From NCBI RefSeq assembly GCF_014203235.1, contig NZ_JACHIN010000003.1:177590-241589 (forward strand): a DNA stretch of 64,000 nt. The letters run 5' to 3'. This DNA is from Nonomuraea endophytica (GTDB lineage Bacteria > Actinomycetota > Actinomycetes > Streptosporangiales > Streptosporangiaceae). Made by a program: the position numbers and the translations under genes. This document shows positions 48,584 through 57,152 of this stretch, one piece after another. Numbering within the stretch: position 1 is the stretch's first letter; each line of letters begins with the position of its first letter. Below the pieces are notes generated by a model. It was not told the origin of the DNA. It ran no database searches and worked only from the letters and a program-made list of their open reading frames with translations.

Positions 48584-51500
48584 ATGTCGTCCAGCGACTC
48601 GTTCGTCCATCTGCACGTGCACACCGAATACTCCATGCTGGACGGGGCCGCGCGCCTCAAGCAGATGTTCAAACAGGTCGGCGAGCTGGGCATGCCCGCG
48701 ATCGCCATCACCGACCACGGCAACATGCACGGCGCCTACGACTTCTACCGGCAGGCCACCGGGGCCGGGGTGAAGCCGATCATCGGCATCGAGGCCTACG
48801 TCGCCCCCGAGATGCGGCAGAACAAGAAGCCCGTGCTGTGGGGCGAGCCGCACCAGAAGAAGGACGACGTCTCCGCGGGCGGCTACTACACCCACATGAC
48901 GATCTGGGCGCGCAACAAGACCGGCCTGCACAACCTGATGCGGCTGTCCTCGCGCGCCTACACCGAGGGCTTCCACCGCAAGTGGGCCCGCATGGACGCC
49001 GAGATCCTGGCCGAGCACTCCGAGGGCCTCATGGCCACGACCGGCTGCCCGTCCGGCGAGGTGCAGACCAGGCTCAGGCTGGGGCAATACGACGAGGCCG
49101 TGCGGGCGGCGGCGAAATACCAGGAGCTCTTCGGCAAGGAGCACTACTTCCTGGAGATCATGGACCACGGCCTGGAGATCGAGCGCCGCGTCCGCGACGG
49201 CCTGGCCAGGATCAGCAAAGAGCTGAACATCCCGCCGCTGGTGACCAACGACTCCCACTACACCTACGAGTCCGACGCCGCCTCCCACGACGCCCTGCTG
49301 TGCATCCAGACCGGCAAGCAGCTGTCCGACCCCGACCGCTTCCGCTTCGACGGCTCCGGCTACTACATCAAGTCCGCCGACGAGATGCGCGCGGTCGACT
49401 CCTCCGACCTGTGGGCCGAGGGCTGCCGCAACACGCTGCTGGTGGCCGAGAAGGTCGACGCGACCGGGTTCTTCGAGCACAAGAACCTCATGCCGAGCTT
49501 CCCGGTGCCCGACGGCATGACGGAGGAGGAGTTCTTCCGCCAGACGGTCTGGGAGGGCATGCGCCGCCGCTACCCGGAGGGCTGGGACGACGAGCGCACC
49601 GAGCGGGCCGAGTACGAGATGGGCATCATCCTCCAGATGGGCTTCCCGTCCTACTTCCTCGTGGTCGCCGACTTCATCATGTGGGCCAAGGACAACGGCA
49701 TCTCGGTCGGCCCCGGGCGAGGCTCGGCCGCCGGGTCGCTGGTGGCGTACGCGATGGGCATCACCGACCTCGACCCCATCCCGCACGCGCTGCTGTTCGA
49801 GCGGTTCCTCAACCCCGAGCGCGTCTCCATGCCCGACGTCGACATCGACTTCGACGAGCGCAGGCGCGCCGACGTGATCCGCTACGTGACCGAGAAGTGG
49901 GGCGCCGACAAGGTCGCCATGATCGCCACCTTCGGCACCATCAAGGCGAAGGCCGCCATCAAGGACGCCGGCCGCGTCCTGGGCTTCCCCTACGCGCTCG
50001 GCGACCGGGTCTCCAAGGCCTTCCCGCCCGCCGTCATGGGCAAGGACATCCCGCTGTCCGGCATCTTCGACAAGGACCACCCGCGCTACAGCGAGGCGGG
50101 CGAGCTGCGCAGGCTCTACGAGGAAGACGTCGACGTCAAGGCGACGATGGACCTCGGCAAGGGCCTGGAGGGGCTGATCCGGCAGACCGGCGTGCACGCC
50201 GCCGGCGTCATCATGTCCGCCGAGGTGCTGACCGACCACATCCCGATCATGCGCCGCGACTCCGACGGCGTGATCATCACGCAGTTCGACTACCCGACCT
50301 GCGAGACGCTCGGCCTGCTGAAGATGGACTTCCTCGGCCTGCGCAACCTCACCATCATGGACGACTGCCTCAAGGCCATCGAGGCGACCACCGGTGAGAC
50401 GATCAACCTGCTGGAGCTCCCGCTCGACGATCGCAAGACGTACGAGCTGCTGAGCCGCGGCGACACCCTGGGCGTCTTCCAGCTCGACGGCGGCGGCATG
50501 CGCTCGCTGCTGCGGCTGATGAAGCCCGACAACTTCGAGGACATCTCCGCCGCCCTCGCGCTCTACCGCCCCGGCCCGATGGGCGCCAACTCCCACACCA
50601 ACTACGCGCTGCGCAAGAACGGCCAGCAGGACATCACCCCGATCCACGAGGCGCTCGAAGAGCCGCTGAAGGACATCCTCGACACGACCTACGGCCTGAT
50701 CATCTATCAGGAGCAGGTCATGGCCATCGCGCAGAAGGTCGCCGGCTACTCCCTCGGCGGCGCCGACCTGCTGCGCCGCGCGATGGGCAAGAAGAAGAAG
50801 TCGGAGCTGGACAAGCAGTACGAGTTCTTCGAGAAGGGCATGAAGGACGGAGGCTACCCGGCCGCCGCCATCAAGGCCCTGTGGGACATCCTGCTGCCGT
50901 TCTCCGACTACGCCTTCAACAAGGCCCACACCGCCGGATACGGCCTCGTCTCCTATTGGACCGGCTACCTCAAGGCCAACTACCCGGCCGCGTACATGGC
51001 CGCCCTGCTCACCTCGGTCAAGGACGACAAGGACAAGTCGGCGCTCTACCTCAACGAGTGCCGCCGCATGGGCATCAAGGTCTTCCCGCCGGACGTCAAC
51101 GACTCCGACTTCGACTTCACCCCGCGCGGCACCGACATCCGCTTCGGCCTGTCGGCGATCCGCAACGTCGGCGGCAACGTCGTCGACGGCATCATCGGCG
51201 CGCGCAAGGAGAAGGGGCGCTTCGCCGACTTCAAGGAGTTCCTGCGCAAAGTCCCGGCGATCGTGTGCAACAAGCGGGTCATCGAGTCGCTGATCAAGGC
51301 GGGCTCCTTCGACTCGCTCGGCCACGTCCGCAAGGGCCTGGTCATGGTGCACGAGCAGGCCGTCGACGCGATCATCGACATCAAGAAAAACGAGGCCATC
51401 GGCCAGGACTCCCTGTTCGGCGCCATCGAGGGCGGCGAGGACCAGACCTTCGACGTGCAGATCCCGGTGGGGGAGTGGGACAAGAACACCCTGCTGCAGT

Positions 51501-52111
51501 TCGAGCGGGAGATGCTGGGCCTCTACGTCTCCGACCACCCGCTGTTCGGTGTCGAGCACATCCTGGCCTCCGGCGCCGACTGCTCGATCGCGGCCCTGCA
51601 GGACGAGAGCCGCGCCGACGGCATGGTCGTCACCGTCGGCGGCATCCTGTCGGGCGTGCAGCGCAAGGTCACCAAGAAGGGTGACACCTGGGTCCTCACC
51701 CAGCTGGAGGACCTCGAAGGCGCCATCGAGGTCATGATCTTCCCGTCGGCCTACCAGCTGTGCTCGACGATCCTGGCCGAGGACGCGATCGTCTTCGTCA
51801 AGGGCCGCATCGACAAGCGCGAGGACGTCGCGAAGATCATCGCGATGGAGGTGACCGCGCCCGACCTGACCCAGGAGGCGGGCGGGCCGCTGACGGTCAG
51901 CCTGCCGCTCGGCCGCTGCACGCCGCCGGTCGTCACCCGGCTGAAGGAGATCCTGACCACCCACCCCGGCACCTCCGAGGTGCACCTGCAGGTGCACAAC
52001 GGGCCGAAGACGACGGTCATGCGGGTCGAGGACCGGTTGCGGGTCACGCCGTCGCCGGCGCTGATGGGCGATCTCAAGCAGTTGCTCGGCCCGACGTGCC
52101 TCGGAGGTTAA
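48584..52111 (+). CDS. dnaE: DNA polymerase III alpha subunit DnaE
   Basis: Replicative polymerase of 1175 residues. PHP domain at the N-terminus (FVHLHVHTEYSMLDG, AITDHGNMHGAYDF), catalytic aspartates in MPDVDIDFDERRR near residue 420, GPGRGSAAGSLVAY near 382, helix-hairpin-helix and OB-fold (VTVGGILSGVQRKVTKKGDTW) near the C-terminus. Normal length for actinobacterial DnaE1. Divergent from the permease gene. Confidence 0.98.
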   Translation: MSSSDSFVHLHVHTEYSMLDGAARLKQMFKQVGELGMPAIAITDHGNMHGAYDFYRQATGAGVKPIIGIEAYVAPEMRQNKKPVLWGEPHQKKDDVSAGGYYTHMTIWARNKTGLHNLMRLSSRAYTEGFHRKWARMDAEILAEHSEGLMATTGCPSGEVQTRLRLGQYDEAVRAAAKYQELFGKEHYFLEIMDHGLEIERRVRDGLARISKELNIPPLVTNDSHYTYESDAASHDALLCIQTGKQLSDPDRFRFDGSGYYIKSADEMRAVDSSDLWAEGCRNTLLVAEKVDATGFFEHKNLMPSFPVPDGMTEEEFFRQTVWEGMRRRYPEGWDDERTERAEYEMGIILQMGFPSYFLVVADFIMWAKDNGISVGPGRGSAAGSLVAYAMGITDLDPIPHALLFERFLNPERVSMPDVDIDFDERRRADVIRYVTEKWGADKVAMIATFGTIKAKAAIKDAGRVLGFPYALGDRVSKAFPPAVMGKDIPLSGIFDKDHPRYSEAGELRRLYEEDVDVKATMDLGKGLEGLIRQTGVHAAGVIMSAEVLTDHIPIMRRDSDGVIITQFDYPTCETLGLLKMDFLGLRNLTIMDDCLKAIEATTGETINLLELPLDDRKTYELLSRGDTLGVFQLDGGGMRSLLRLMKPDNFEDISAALALYRPGPMGANSHTNYALRKNGQQDITPIHEALEEPLKDILDTTYGLIIYQEQVMAIAQKVAGYSLGGADLLRRAMGKKKKSELDKQYEFFEKGMKDGGYPAAAIKALWDILLPFSDYAFNKAHTAGYGLVSYWTGYLKANYPAAYMAALLTSVKDDKDKSALYLNECRRMGIKVFPPDVNDSDFDFTPRGTDIRFGLSAIRNVGGNVVDGIIGARKEKGRFADFKEFLRKVPAIVCNKRVIESLIKAGSFDSLGHVRKGLVMVHEQAVDAIIDIKKNEAIGQDSLFGAIEGGEDQTFDVQIPVGEWDKNTLLQFEREMLGLYVSDHPLFGVEHILASGADCSIAALQDESRADGMVVTVGGILSGVQRKVTKKGDTWVLTQLEDLEGAIEVMIFPSAYQLCSTILAEDAIVFVKGRIDKREDVAKIIAMEVTAPDLTQEAGGPLTVSLPLGRCTPPVVTRLKEILTTHPGTSEVHLQVHNGPKTTVMRVEDRLRVTPSPALMGDLKQLLGPTCLGG

Positions 52112-52129
52112 GAAACCTTCCTAACTAAC

Positions 52130-52158
52130 TTGACACGCGCGTTGCCGCTTGCCACGAT
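52130..52158 (+). promoter_or_regulatory. Possible promoter of the phosphoesterase gene
   Basis: TTGACA at 52130-52135 with CACGAT at 52153-52158, 17 bases apart, just after dnaE and 118 bases before the next ATG. The -35 is perfect, the -10 moderate. Confidence 0.45.
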
Positions 52159-52275
52159 CGCCGGTAAGTGGCTCGGCGCGGCCCCGTGACGGGGTGACGC
52201 GCTCGGCGTGGAAACCACCCGCTGTCCCGGCTGCTCAACGGATCATGCCCAGATCTCGCCCCCAGGAGATTCGCC

Positions 52276-53571
52276 ATGTCCAGAGCACGCTGGTCTCTGC
52301 TCTCCGTCCTCGTCCTGATGGCCGGGTTGTTAACCCCGGCCACCGCCACCGCAACCGCTGTCGTCGAGACCCTGCTGTCGCAGGGCAAGCCCGCCTCGTC
52401 CTCCTCCAAGGAGGGCAGCTCCTACAGTTCGGGCAAGGCCTTCGACGGCAACCTCACCTCCACCCGCTGGGCCTCCCTGGAAGGCCGTGACCCCGAATGG
52501 GTCAGGGTCGACCTGGGCAGCGTCCAGCAGATCTCGCGGGTCAAACTGTTCTGGGAGGCCGCCTACGGCAAGGCGTACCAGATCCAGGTCTCGCCCGACG
52601 CCTCCACCTGGAGCACCGTCTACTCCACCACCTCGGGTGACGGCGGCCTCGACGACCTGACCCTCACCGCCTCCGGCCGTTATGTCCGCATGTACGGCAC
52701 CGCCCGCGGCACCACCTACGGCTACTCGCTGTGGGAGATGCAGGTGTACGGCGGCACCCCCGACCCCGGCGGCACCTCCTTCACCGTCGCCGCCGCCGGC
52801 GACATCGCCGAGCAGTGCACCTCCGGCTCCTCCTGCATCCACCCCAAGACCGCCGCCCTGGTCGAGTCCATGAACCCCGAGTTCGTGCTCACCATGGGCG
52901 ACAACCAGTACGACGACGCGCTGCTGTCGGACTTCCGGAACTACTACGACAAGACGTGGGGCAGGTTCAAGTCCAAGACCCGCCCCTCGCCGGGCAACCA
53001 CGAGACCTATGACCCGGCGGGCCCGCTGGCCGGCTACAAGTCGTACTTCGGGTCCATCGCCTACCCGCAGGGCAAGCCGTACTACAGCTACGACCGCGGC
53101 GAATGGCACTTCATCGCCCTCGACTCCAACTCCTTCGACAACCAGGCCCAGCTCGACTGGCTCAGCGCGGACCTGGCCGCCAACACCAAGCGGTGTGTCG
53201 CCGCCTACTGGCACCACCCGCTGTTCAGCTCCGGTGAGCACGGCAACGACCCGGTCAGCCGGCCCGTCTGGCAGCGCCTGTACGCCGCCCGCGCCGACCT
53301 CGTCCTCAACGGGCACGACCACCACTACGAGCGATTCGGGCCCCAGAGCCCGACCGCCCAGGCCGACCCCAACGGCATCGTCGAGATCCTCGGCGGGATG
53401 GGCGGGGCCTCGCCGTACAACATCGAGAACGTCCAGCCGAACAGCCAGAAGCGCATCACCAACACCTTCGGCGTCCTGAAGCTGAACTTCACCGACACCA
53501 CCTTCGCCTGGCAACTGATCGGCGTCGACGGTTCGGTCAAGGACACCAGCCCGACCTACACCTGCCACTAG
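52276..53571 (+). CDS. Secreted discoidin-domain metallophosphoesterase
   Basis: Exported enzyme of 431 residues. Signal peptide 1 to about 31 (MSRARWSLLSVLVLMAGLLTPATA). A discoidin (F5/8 type C, carbohydrate-binding) domain spans about 35-155. The calcineurin-like phosphoesterase domain shows the metal motifs GDIAEQC, GDNQYDD, GNHETYD, WHHPLFS and GHDHHYER. It may act on extracellular phosphate esters or on polysaccharide; the substrate is unknown. AGGAG lies 8 bases before the ATG. Confidence 0.9.
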   Translation: MSRARWSLLSVLVLMAGLLTPATATATAVVETLLSQGKPASSSSKEGSSYSSGKAFDGNLTSTRWASLEGRDPEWVRVDLGSVQQISRVKLFWEAAYGKAYQIQVSPDASTWSTVYSTTSGDGGLDDLTLTASGRYVRMYGTARGTTYGYSLWEMQVYGGTPDPGGTSFTVAAAGDIAEQCTSGSSCIHPKTAALVESMNPEFVLTMGDNQYDDALLSDFRNYYDKTWGRFKSKTRPSPGNHETYDPAGPLAGYKSYFGSIAYPQGKPYYSYDRGEWHFIALDSNSFDNQAQLDWLSADLAANTKRCVAAYWHHPLFSSGEHGNDPVSRPVWQRLYAARADLVLNGHDHHYERFGPQSPTAQADPNGIVEILGGMGGASPYNIENVQPNSQKRITNTFGVLKLNFTDTTFAWQLIGVDGSVKDTSPTYTCH

Positions 53572-54741
53572 ATGTACGTATCGATCCGCGGCACCATGCT
53601 CACCCGCGCCGTGCCCGCCAACGTGGTGGCGCTCGGCGCGGTGAGCCTGGTGACCGACATCTCCTCAGAAATGATCACAGCGGTGCTTCCGCTGTACCTC
53701 GTCGGCACGCTCGGGCTCAGCCTCGTGCAGTTCGGCGTCCTCGACGGCCTCTACTTCGGCATCACCGCCGCCGTACGCCTCGCCGGCGGCCACGCCGCCG
53801 ACCGCTGGCGCCGCCGCAAGCTGGTGGCCGGCCTCGGCTACGCCCTGTCCGCCGCCGCCAAGGTCGGCCTGCTCGCGGCCGGCGCCTCCGTGGCGGCGCT
53901 GGGCGCGGCCATCGCCGCCGACCGCACCGGCAAAGGCCTGCGCACCGCGCCCCGGGACGCGCTGATCACGTTGAGCGCGCCGCCGGAGGGGCTCGGCTCG
54001 GCGTTCGGCGTCCACCGCGCGATGGACACCGCCGGCGCCTTCCTCGGCCCGCTGGCCGCCTTCGGTGTACTGGCGGCGACCGGCGGCGCGCACGACGCCG
54101 TGTTCGTGACCAGCTTCTGCGTCGCGATGCTCGGCGTCGTCCTGCTCGCCGCCCTGGTCCGCGACCGCCGCGGCCCCCTGGCCCCCCGCCCGTCCCTGCG
54201 CGCGGCGGTCCTGCGCGACCGCGCGTTCCTCCGGGTCTGCGCGGCCGCGTGCCTGCTCGGACTGGTGACGGTCAGCGACGCGTTCGTCTACCTCATGCTG
54301 CAACGTCGCCTGGGCTTCGCCCCGGAACTGTTCCCGTTGCTGCCGTTGGGGACGGCCGCGGTCTATTTGGTGCTGGCCGTCCCCTTCGGCCGCCTTGCCG
54401 ACCGGTACGGCAGGGCCTACGTGTTCCTGGGCGGGCATCTGGCTTTGCTGGGGGCGTACCTGGTGCTGATGGGGCCGGGCTGGCTCGTACCGGTGCTCGT
54501 GTTGCACGGCGCGTTCTACGCGGCAACGGACGGCGTCCTGATGGCCCTGGCCGCCCCCATGCTCCCCGAAACCCTCCGAACCAGCGGCCTGGCGGTACTA
54601 CAAACCGGACAGGCGGCAGCCCGCATGGTCTCATCGATCGGCTTCGGAGTGCTGTGGACCGGATTGGGCGCAGGCCAGGGGCTCCTGGTGATGGCCGCCG
54701 GACTCGTCCTATCGATCATCATTGCTTGGAGAGTCCTATGA
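53572..54741 (+). CDS. MFS transporter
   Basis: The 389-residue protein has about 12 hydrophobic helices and MFS features such as DRWRRRKLVAGLGYALSAAAK (loop 2-3) and GRLADRYGRAYVFLG (loop 8-9). The conserved TDISSEMITAVLPLYL at the N-terminus is typical of a bacterial MFS subgroup without a proven substrate. Its ATG directly follows the phosphoesterase stop with no clear ribosome site; an ATG 8 codons later is an alternative. Stop overlaps the next gene by 4 bases. Confidence 0.88.
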   Translation: MYVSIRGTMLTRAVPANVVALGAVSLVTDISSEMITAVLPLYLVGTLGLSLVQFGVLDGLYFGITAAVRLAGGHAADRWRRRKLVAGLGYALSAAAKVGLLAAGASVAALGAAIAADRTGKGLRTAPRDALITLSAPPEGLGSAFGVHRAMDTAGAFLGPLAAFGVLAATGGAHDAVFVTSFCVAMLGVVLLAALVRDRRGPLAPRPSLRAAVLRDRAFLRVCAAACLLGLVTVSDAFVYLMLQRRLGFAPELFPLLPLGTAAVYLVLAVPFGRLADRYGRAYVFLGGHLALLGAYLVLMGPGWLVPVLVLHGAFYAATDGVLMALAAPMLPETLRTSGLAVLQTGQAAARMVSSIGFGVLWTGLGAGQGLLVMAAGLVLSIIIAWRVL

Positions 54742-56309
54742 CCCCCACCCCAACCCCAACCTCCACCCCAACCCCAACCTCCACCCCAACCCCCACCCCC
54801 ACCTCCACCCCCACCTCCACCCCCACCTCCACCCCCACCTCCACCCCCACCTCCACCCCCACCTCCACCCCCACCCCCACCCCCACCCCCACCCCAACCG
54901 CCCCTCCCGCCTCGCCCCCTCCCATCTCCGCCCCTCCCGCCTCAGCCCCTCCCACGTCCTCCGCCTCCGCCTCCGCCCCTACCGCCCCTCTCACCTCTCC
55001 CGCCTCCGCCCCTTCCACCTCTCCCGCCTCGGCGTCTCCGGCCTCTGCCCCTTCCACCTCTCCCGCCTCCACCTCTCCCGCATCCGCCTCTCCTGCCTCC
55101 GTCCCTTCCCCCTCTCCCGCCTCGACCCTTCCCACCCCCGCTTCTCCCAGCTCCACCCCTGCTGCCTCTGCCGTTCCCGCCTCTGCCGCTCCCGCTTCCG
55201 ATCCTCCCGAGCTCACCTCTTCGGCCTCCGCGACGGACGCCCACGTCACCCCCGACCGCTCCACCCCTGACCGTGTCCCTCGCGGCCTGCGGGAGGTGGC
55301 TACCGACCAGGTGGTAGGGAGGAGTGGGGTCCTGCGGGAGGTGGCTACCGACCAGGTGGTAGGCGGGAGCGGGGTCCGGCGGGTGGGGGCGGTTGTGCTG
55401 GCGGTGGTGGTGCTGGCCGGGGTGGCTGTTGGGTATGCGAGTTGGGCGGCGGCGAAGAAGGAGGGGCCGGCGGCTTCGGCTGTGGATCCGGGGAGGGCGG
55501 GGCAACTGGTGGTTCGGAGTTCGGGGCGGGTTGCCTCGGTGCCGATGGGTGATCCCAGGGCGGTGCCGGCCGTCAGCGCGACCAAGTGTGACCGGAACTA
55601 CACGGCCGCCGGTACGACCATCTGCCTGGTCACCCGCCCTGGTGCGCCGCCCACCACGGACGCGGTCATTCTTGACCGTTCGATGCGTGAGGTCCGCACG
55701 GTACGGCTGGCCGGAATCCCCAGCCGGGCCCGGATCTCGGCCAGTGGGCGGATGGCGTCGTGGACGGTGTTCGTAACCGGTGACTCCTACAACAGCGGCG
55801 GCTTCTCCACCTGGAGCGGCATCCTGGACACCAAGACCGGCTACGTGATCACCAACATCGAGGAGATCCCGCTACGCATCGACGGCCACCGCTACTACTC
55901 CGCCGACGTCAACTACTGGGGCATCACCTTCGCCGCCGACGACTCCCGCTTCTATGCCACGTTGTCCACGAAGGGCAAGACGTACCTGGTGGAGGGGGAC
56001 TTCACGAACTGGCGCGCACGTACGCTCCGCGAGAACGCCGAATGCCCCTCCCTCTCCCCGGACGGCACCACCCTGGTCTACAAGAAACGCGTCAAACCGG
56101 GCCCGTGGCGCCTGTACGCCCTCGACCTCGCCACCGGCCGCGAAACGCCGCTGGCCGAGACCGCCTCCATCGACGACCAGGCCGCGTGGCTGGACGAGCG
56201 CACCGTGATGTACGCCAAGGGCAAGGACATCTGGTCCGTCCCCGCCAACGGCACCGGCACCCCCCACCTCCTCACCCCCAACGCCTCCTCCCCCTCCGCC
56301 ATCCACTAA
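54738..56309 (+). CDS. Pro/Thr-repeat membrane protein with TolB-like propeller domain
   Basis: The ATG at 54738 overlaps the MFS stop, giving 523 residues. Residues 1-60 are repeats of PTPTST; about 60-170 are Ala/Pro/Ser-rich; then a 15-residue exact-type duplication (LREVATDQVVG twice). One membrane helix follows (about 216-236, VGAVVLAVVVLAGVAVGYASW). The rest resembles WD40-like/TolB beta-propeller blades (CPSLSPDGTTLVYKKR, WRLYALDLATGRETPL, DDQAAWLDERTVMY, DIWSVPANGTG). The low-complexity part would be cytoplasmic and the propeller outside. Function unknown. Confidence 0.75.
   Translation: MTPTPTPTSTPTPTSTPTPTPTSTPTSTPTSTPTSTPTSTPTSTPTPTPTPTPTAPPASPPPISAPPASAPPTSSASASAPTAPLTSPASAPSTSPASASPASAPSTSPASTSPASASPASVPSPSPASTLPTPASPSSTPAASAVPASAAPASDPPELTSSASATDAHVTPDRSTPDRVPRGLREVATDQVVGRSGVLREVATDQVVGGSGVRRVGAVVLAVVVLAGVAVGYASWAAAKKEGPAASAVDPGRAGQLVVRSSGRVASVPMGDPRAVPAVSATKCDRNYTAAGTTICLVTRPGAPPTTDAVILDRSMREVRTVRLAGIPSRARISASGRMASWTVFVTGDSYNSGGFSTWSGILDTKTGYVITNIEEIPLRIDGHRYYSADVNYWGITFAADDSRFYATLSTKGKTYLVEGDFTNWRARTLRENAECPSLSPDGTTLVYKKRVKPGPWRLYALDLATGRETPLAETASIDDQAAWLDERTVMYAKGKDIWSVPANGTGTPHLLTPNASSPSAIH
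54744..54900 (+). repeat. Minisatellite encoding Pro/Thr/Ser repeats
   Basis: Built from 6- and 12-base units (ACCCCAACC, ACCTCCACCCCC); the 12-base unit repeats about eight times around 54795-54885. The complementary strand is runs of G3-G5 separated by T or TGGA, so it can form G-quadruplexes. Confidence 0.9.
55287..55376 (+). repeat. Two-copy 45-base in-frame duplication
   Basis: CTGCGGGAGGTGGCTACC and the following bases occur at 55287 and again at 55332; 32 bases are identical. It encodes LREVATDQVVG twice, just before the membrane helix. Confidence 0.9.
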
Positions 56310-57152
56310 CCATCCCCACCCCTCCGGCCCACCCTGCTCCCCGCTCTCTGGCTCGCCTTCGCGCCCCCTCCGGCCGGGCCGCGCCATCCCGCCCCGTCCT
56401 TTGGTTCGGCGGCGTGGTGATGCTGCGCGGGTTGTCGCGGGTGCACGCCAAGCATGGGTGGGGCCGCGCCATCCCGCCCCGTCCTTTGGTTCGGCGGTGT
56501 GGTGATGCTGCGCGGGTTGCTGCGGGTGCACGCCAAGCATGGGTGGGGCCGCGCCATCCCGCCCCGCCCTCTAGCCCGGCGGCGTGGTGATGCCGCGCGG
56601 GTTGTCGCGGGTGCGCCAAGGCATGGGTGAGGCGGGGCCGCGCGGTGTGGGCTCGCGGGCGTGCTGGCGGGGACGGGGGTGATGGGCGCGCCTGTGTGGC
56701 TGAGGGGCGGGCAGGGTGCCGTGCGGGCGGGGTGGAAGGCGGGCGTCGGGGGCGAGGAGTCGGGGGGAGGCGGAAAGCGGCCAGAGGTCGGGGTGCGGGC
56801 GAGAGGGCGCGGCGTGCCAGCGGGCGGGGTGCGGGGGCAGGCGGGCTCAGGGGCGAGGGGGCGAGGGGGCGGGGGTGGGTGGGAAGCGGGCCACGGGTCG
56901 GGGTGCGGGTGAGAGGGCGCGGCGTGCCAGCGGGTGTGGCGGGGTGGGGGTTGGGGGCGAGGGGTCGGGTGGGTCTTACAGGTGGGCGCGTAAAGCGGTG
57001 GTTAACGTAATTTCCGTACGTATACCGATAGCGATACGGATATCCCGTCAAGCTGTCCAGTCTTAGTGTCAAGCCGCCACACCCCCCATCCTCCACGCCG
57101 GCCCGCCCATACCGGCGGGCCAGCGTGGACGGACCCCTGAAAGGACTGGCGA
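56310..57152. other. Repeat-rich gap before the protease gene
   Basis: About 840 bases with no supported gene. It has three 85-base tandem copies, a diverged 110-base duplication (about 56771-56975) with G-rich content, and a final less GC-rich stretch (57000-57060) with overlapping GATA/TATC-type inverted elements around CCGATAGCGATACGG, which is the likely promoter zone of the protease gene. Confidence 0.65.
56376..56629. repeat. Three 85-base tandem repeats
   Basis: Copies begin at 56376, 56461 and 56546 with GGGCCGCGCCATCCCGCCCC and end with CAAGCATGGGTGG or a variant. The first two are nearly identical; the third carries several substitutions and a small deletion. Confidence 0.95.

Noticed and set aside
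48539-51997. A 1152-codon open frame antisense to dnaE, and similar long frames opposite ileS (18161-20119) and murC (7386-9113)
   Set aside because: They mirror real genes codon for codon in very GC-rich DNA, where stop codons are rare in the opposite strand. Their composition (His/Arg/Gly/Val) is that of shadows and no motif is seen.
54719-55585. Minus-strand frame of VGVEVGVEV repeats opposite the Pro/Thr gene
   Set aside because: It is the complement of the Pro/Thr minisatellite with no ribosome site or domain; the plus-strand frame has the membrane helix and propeller domain.
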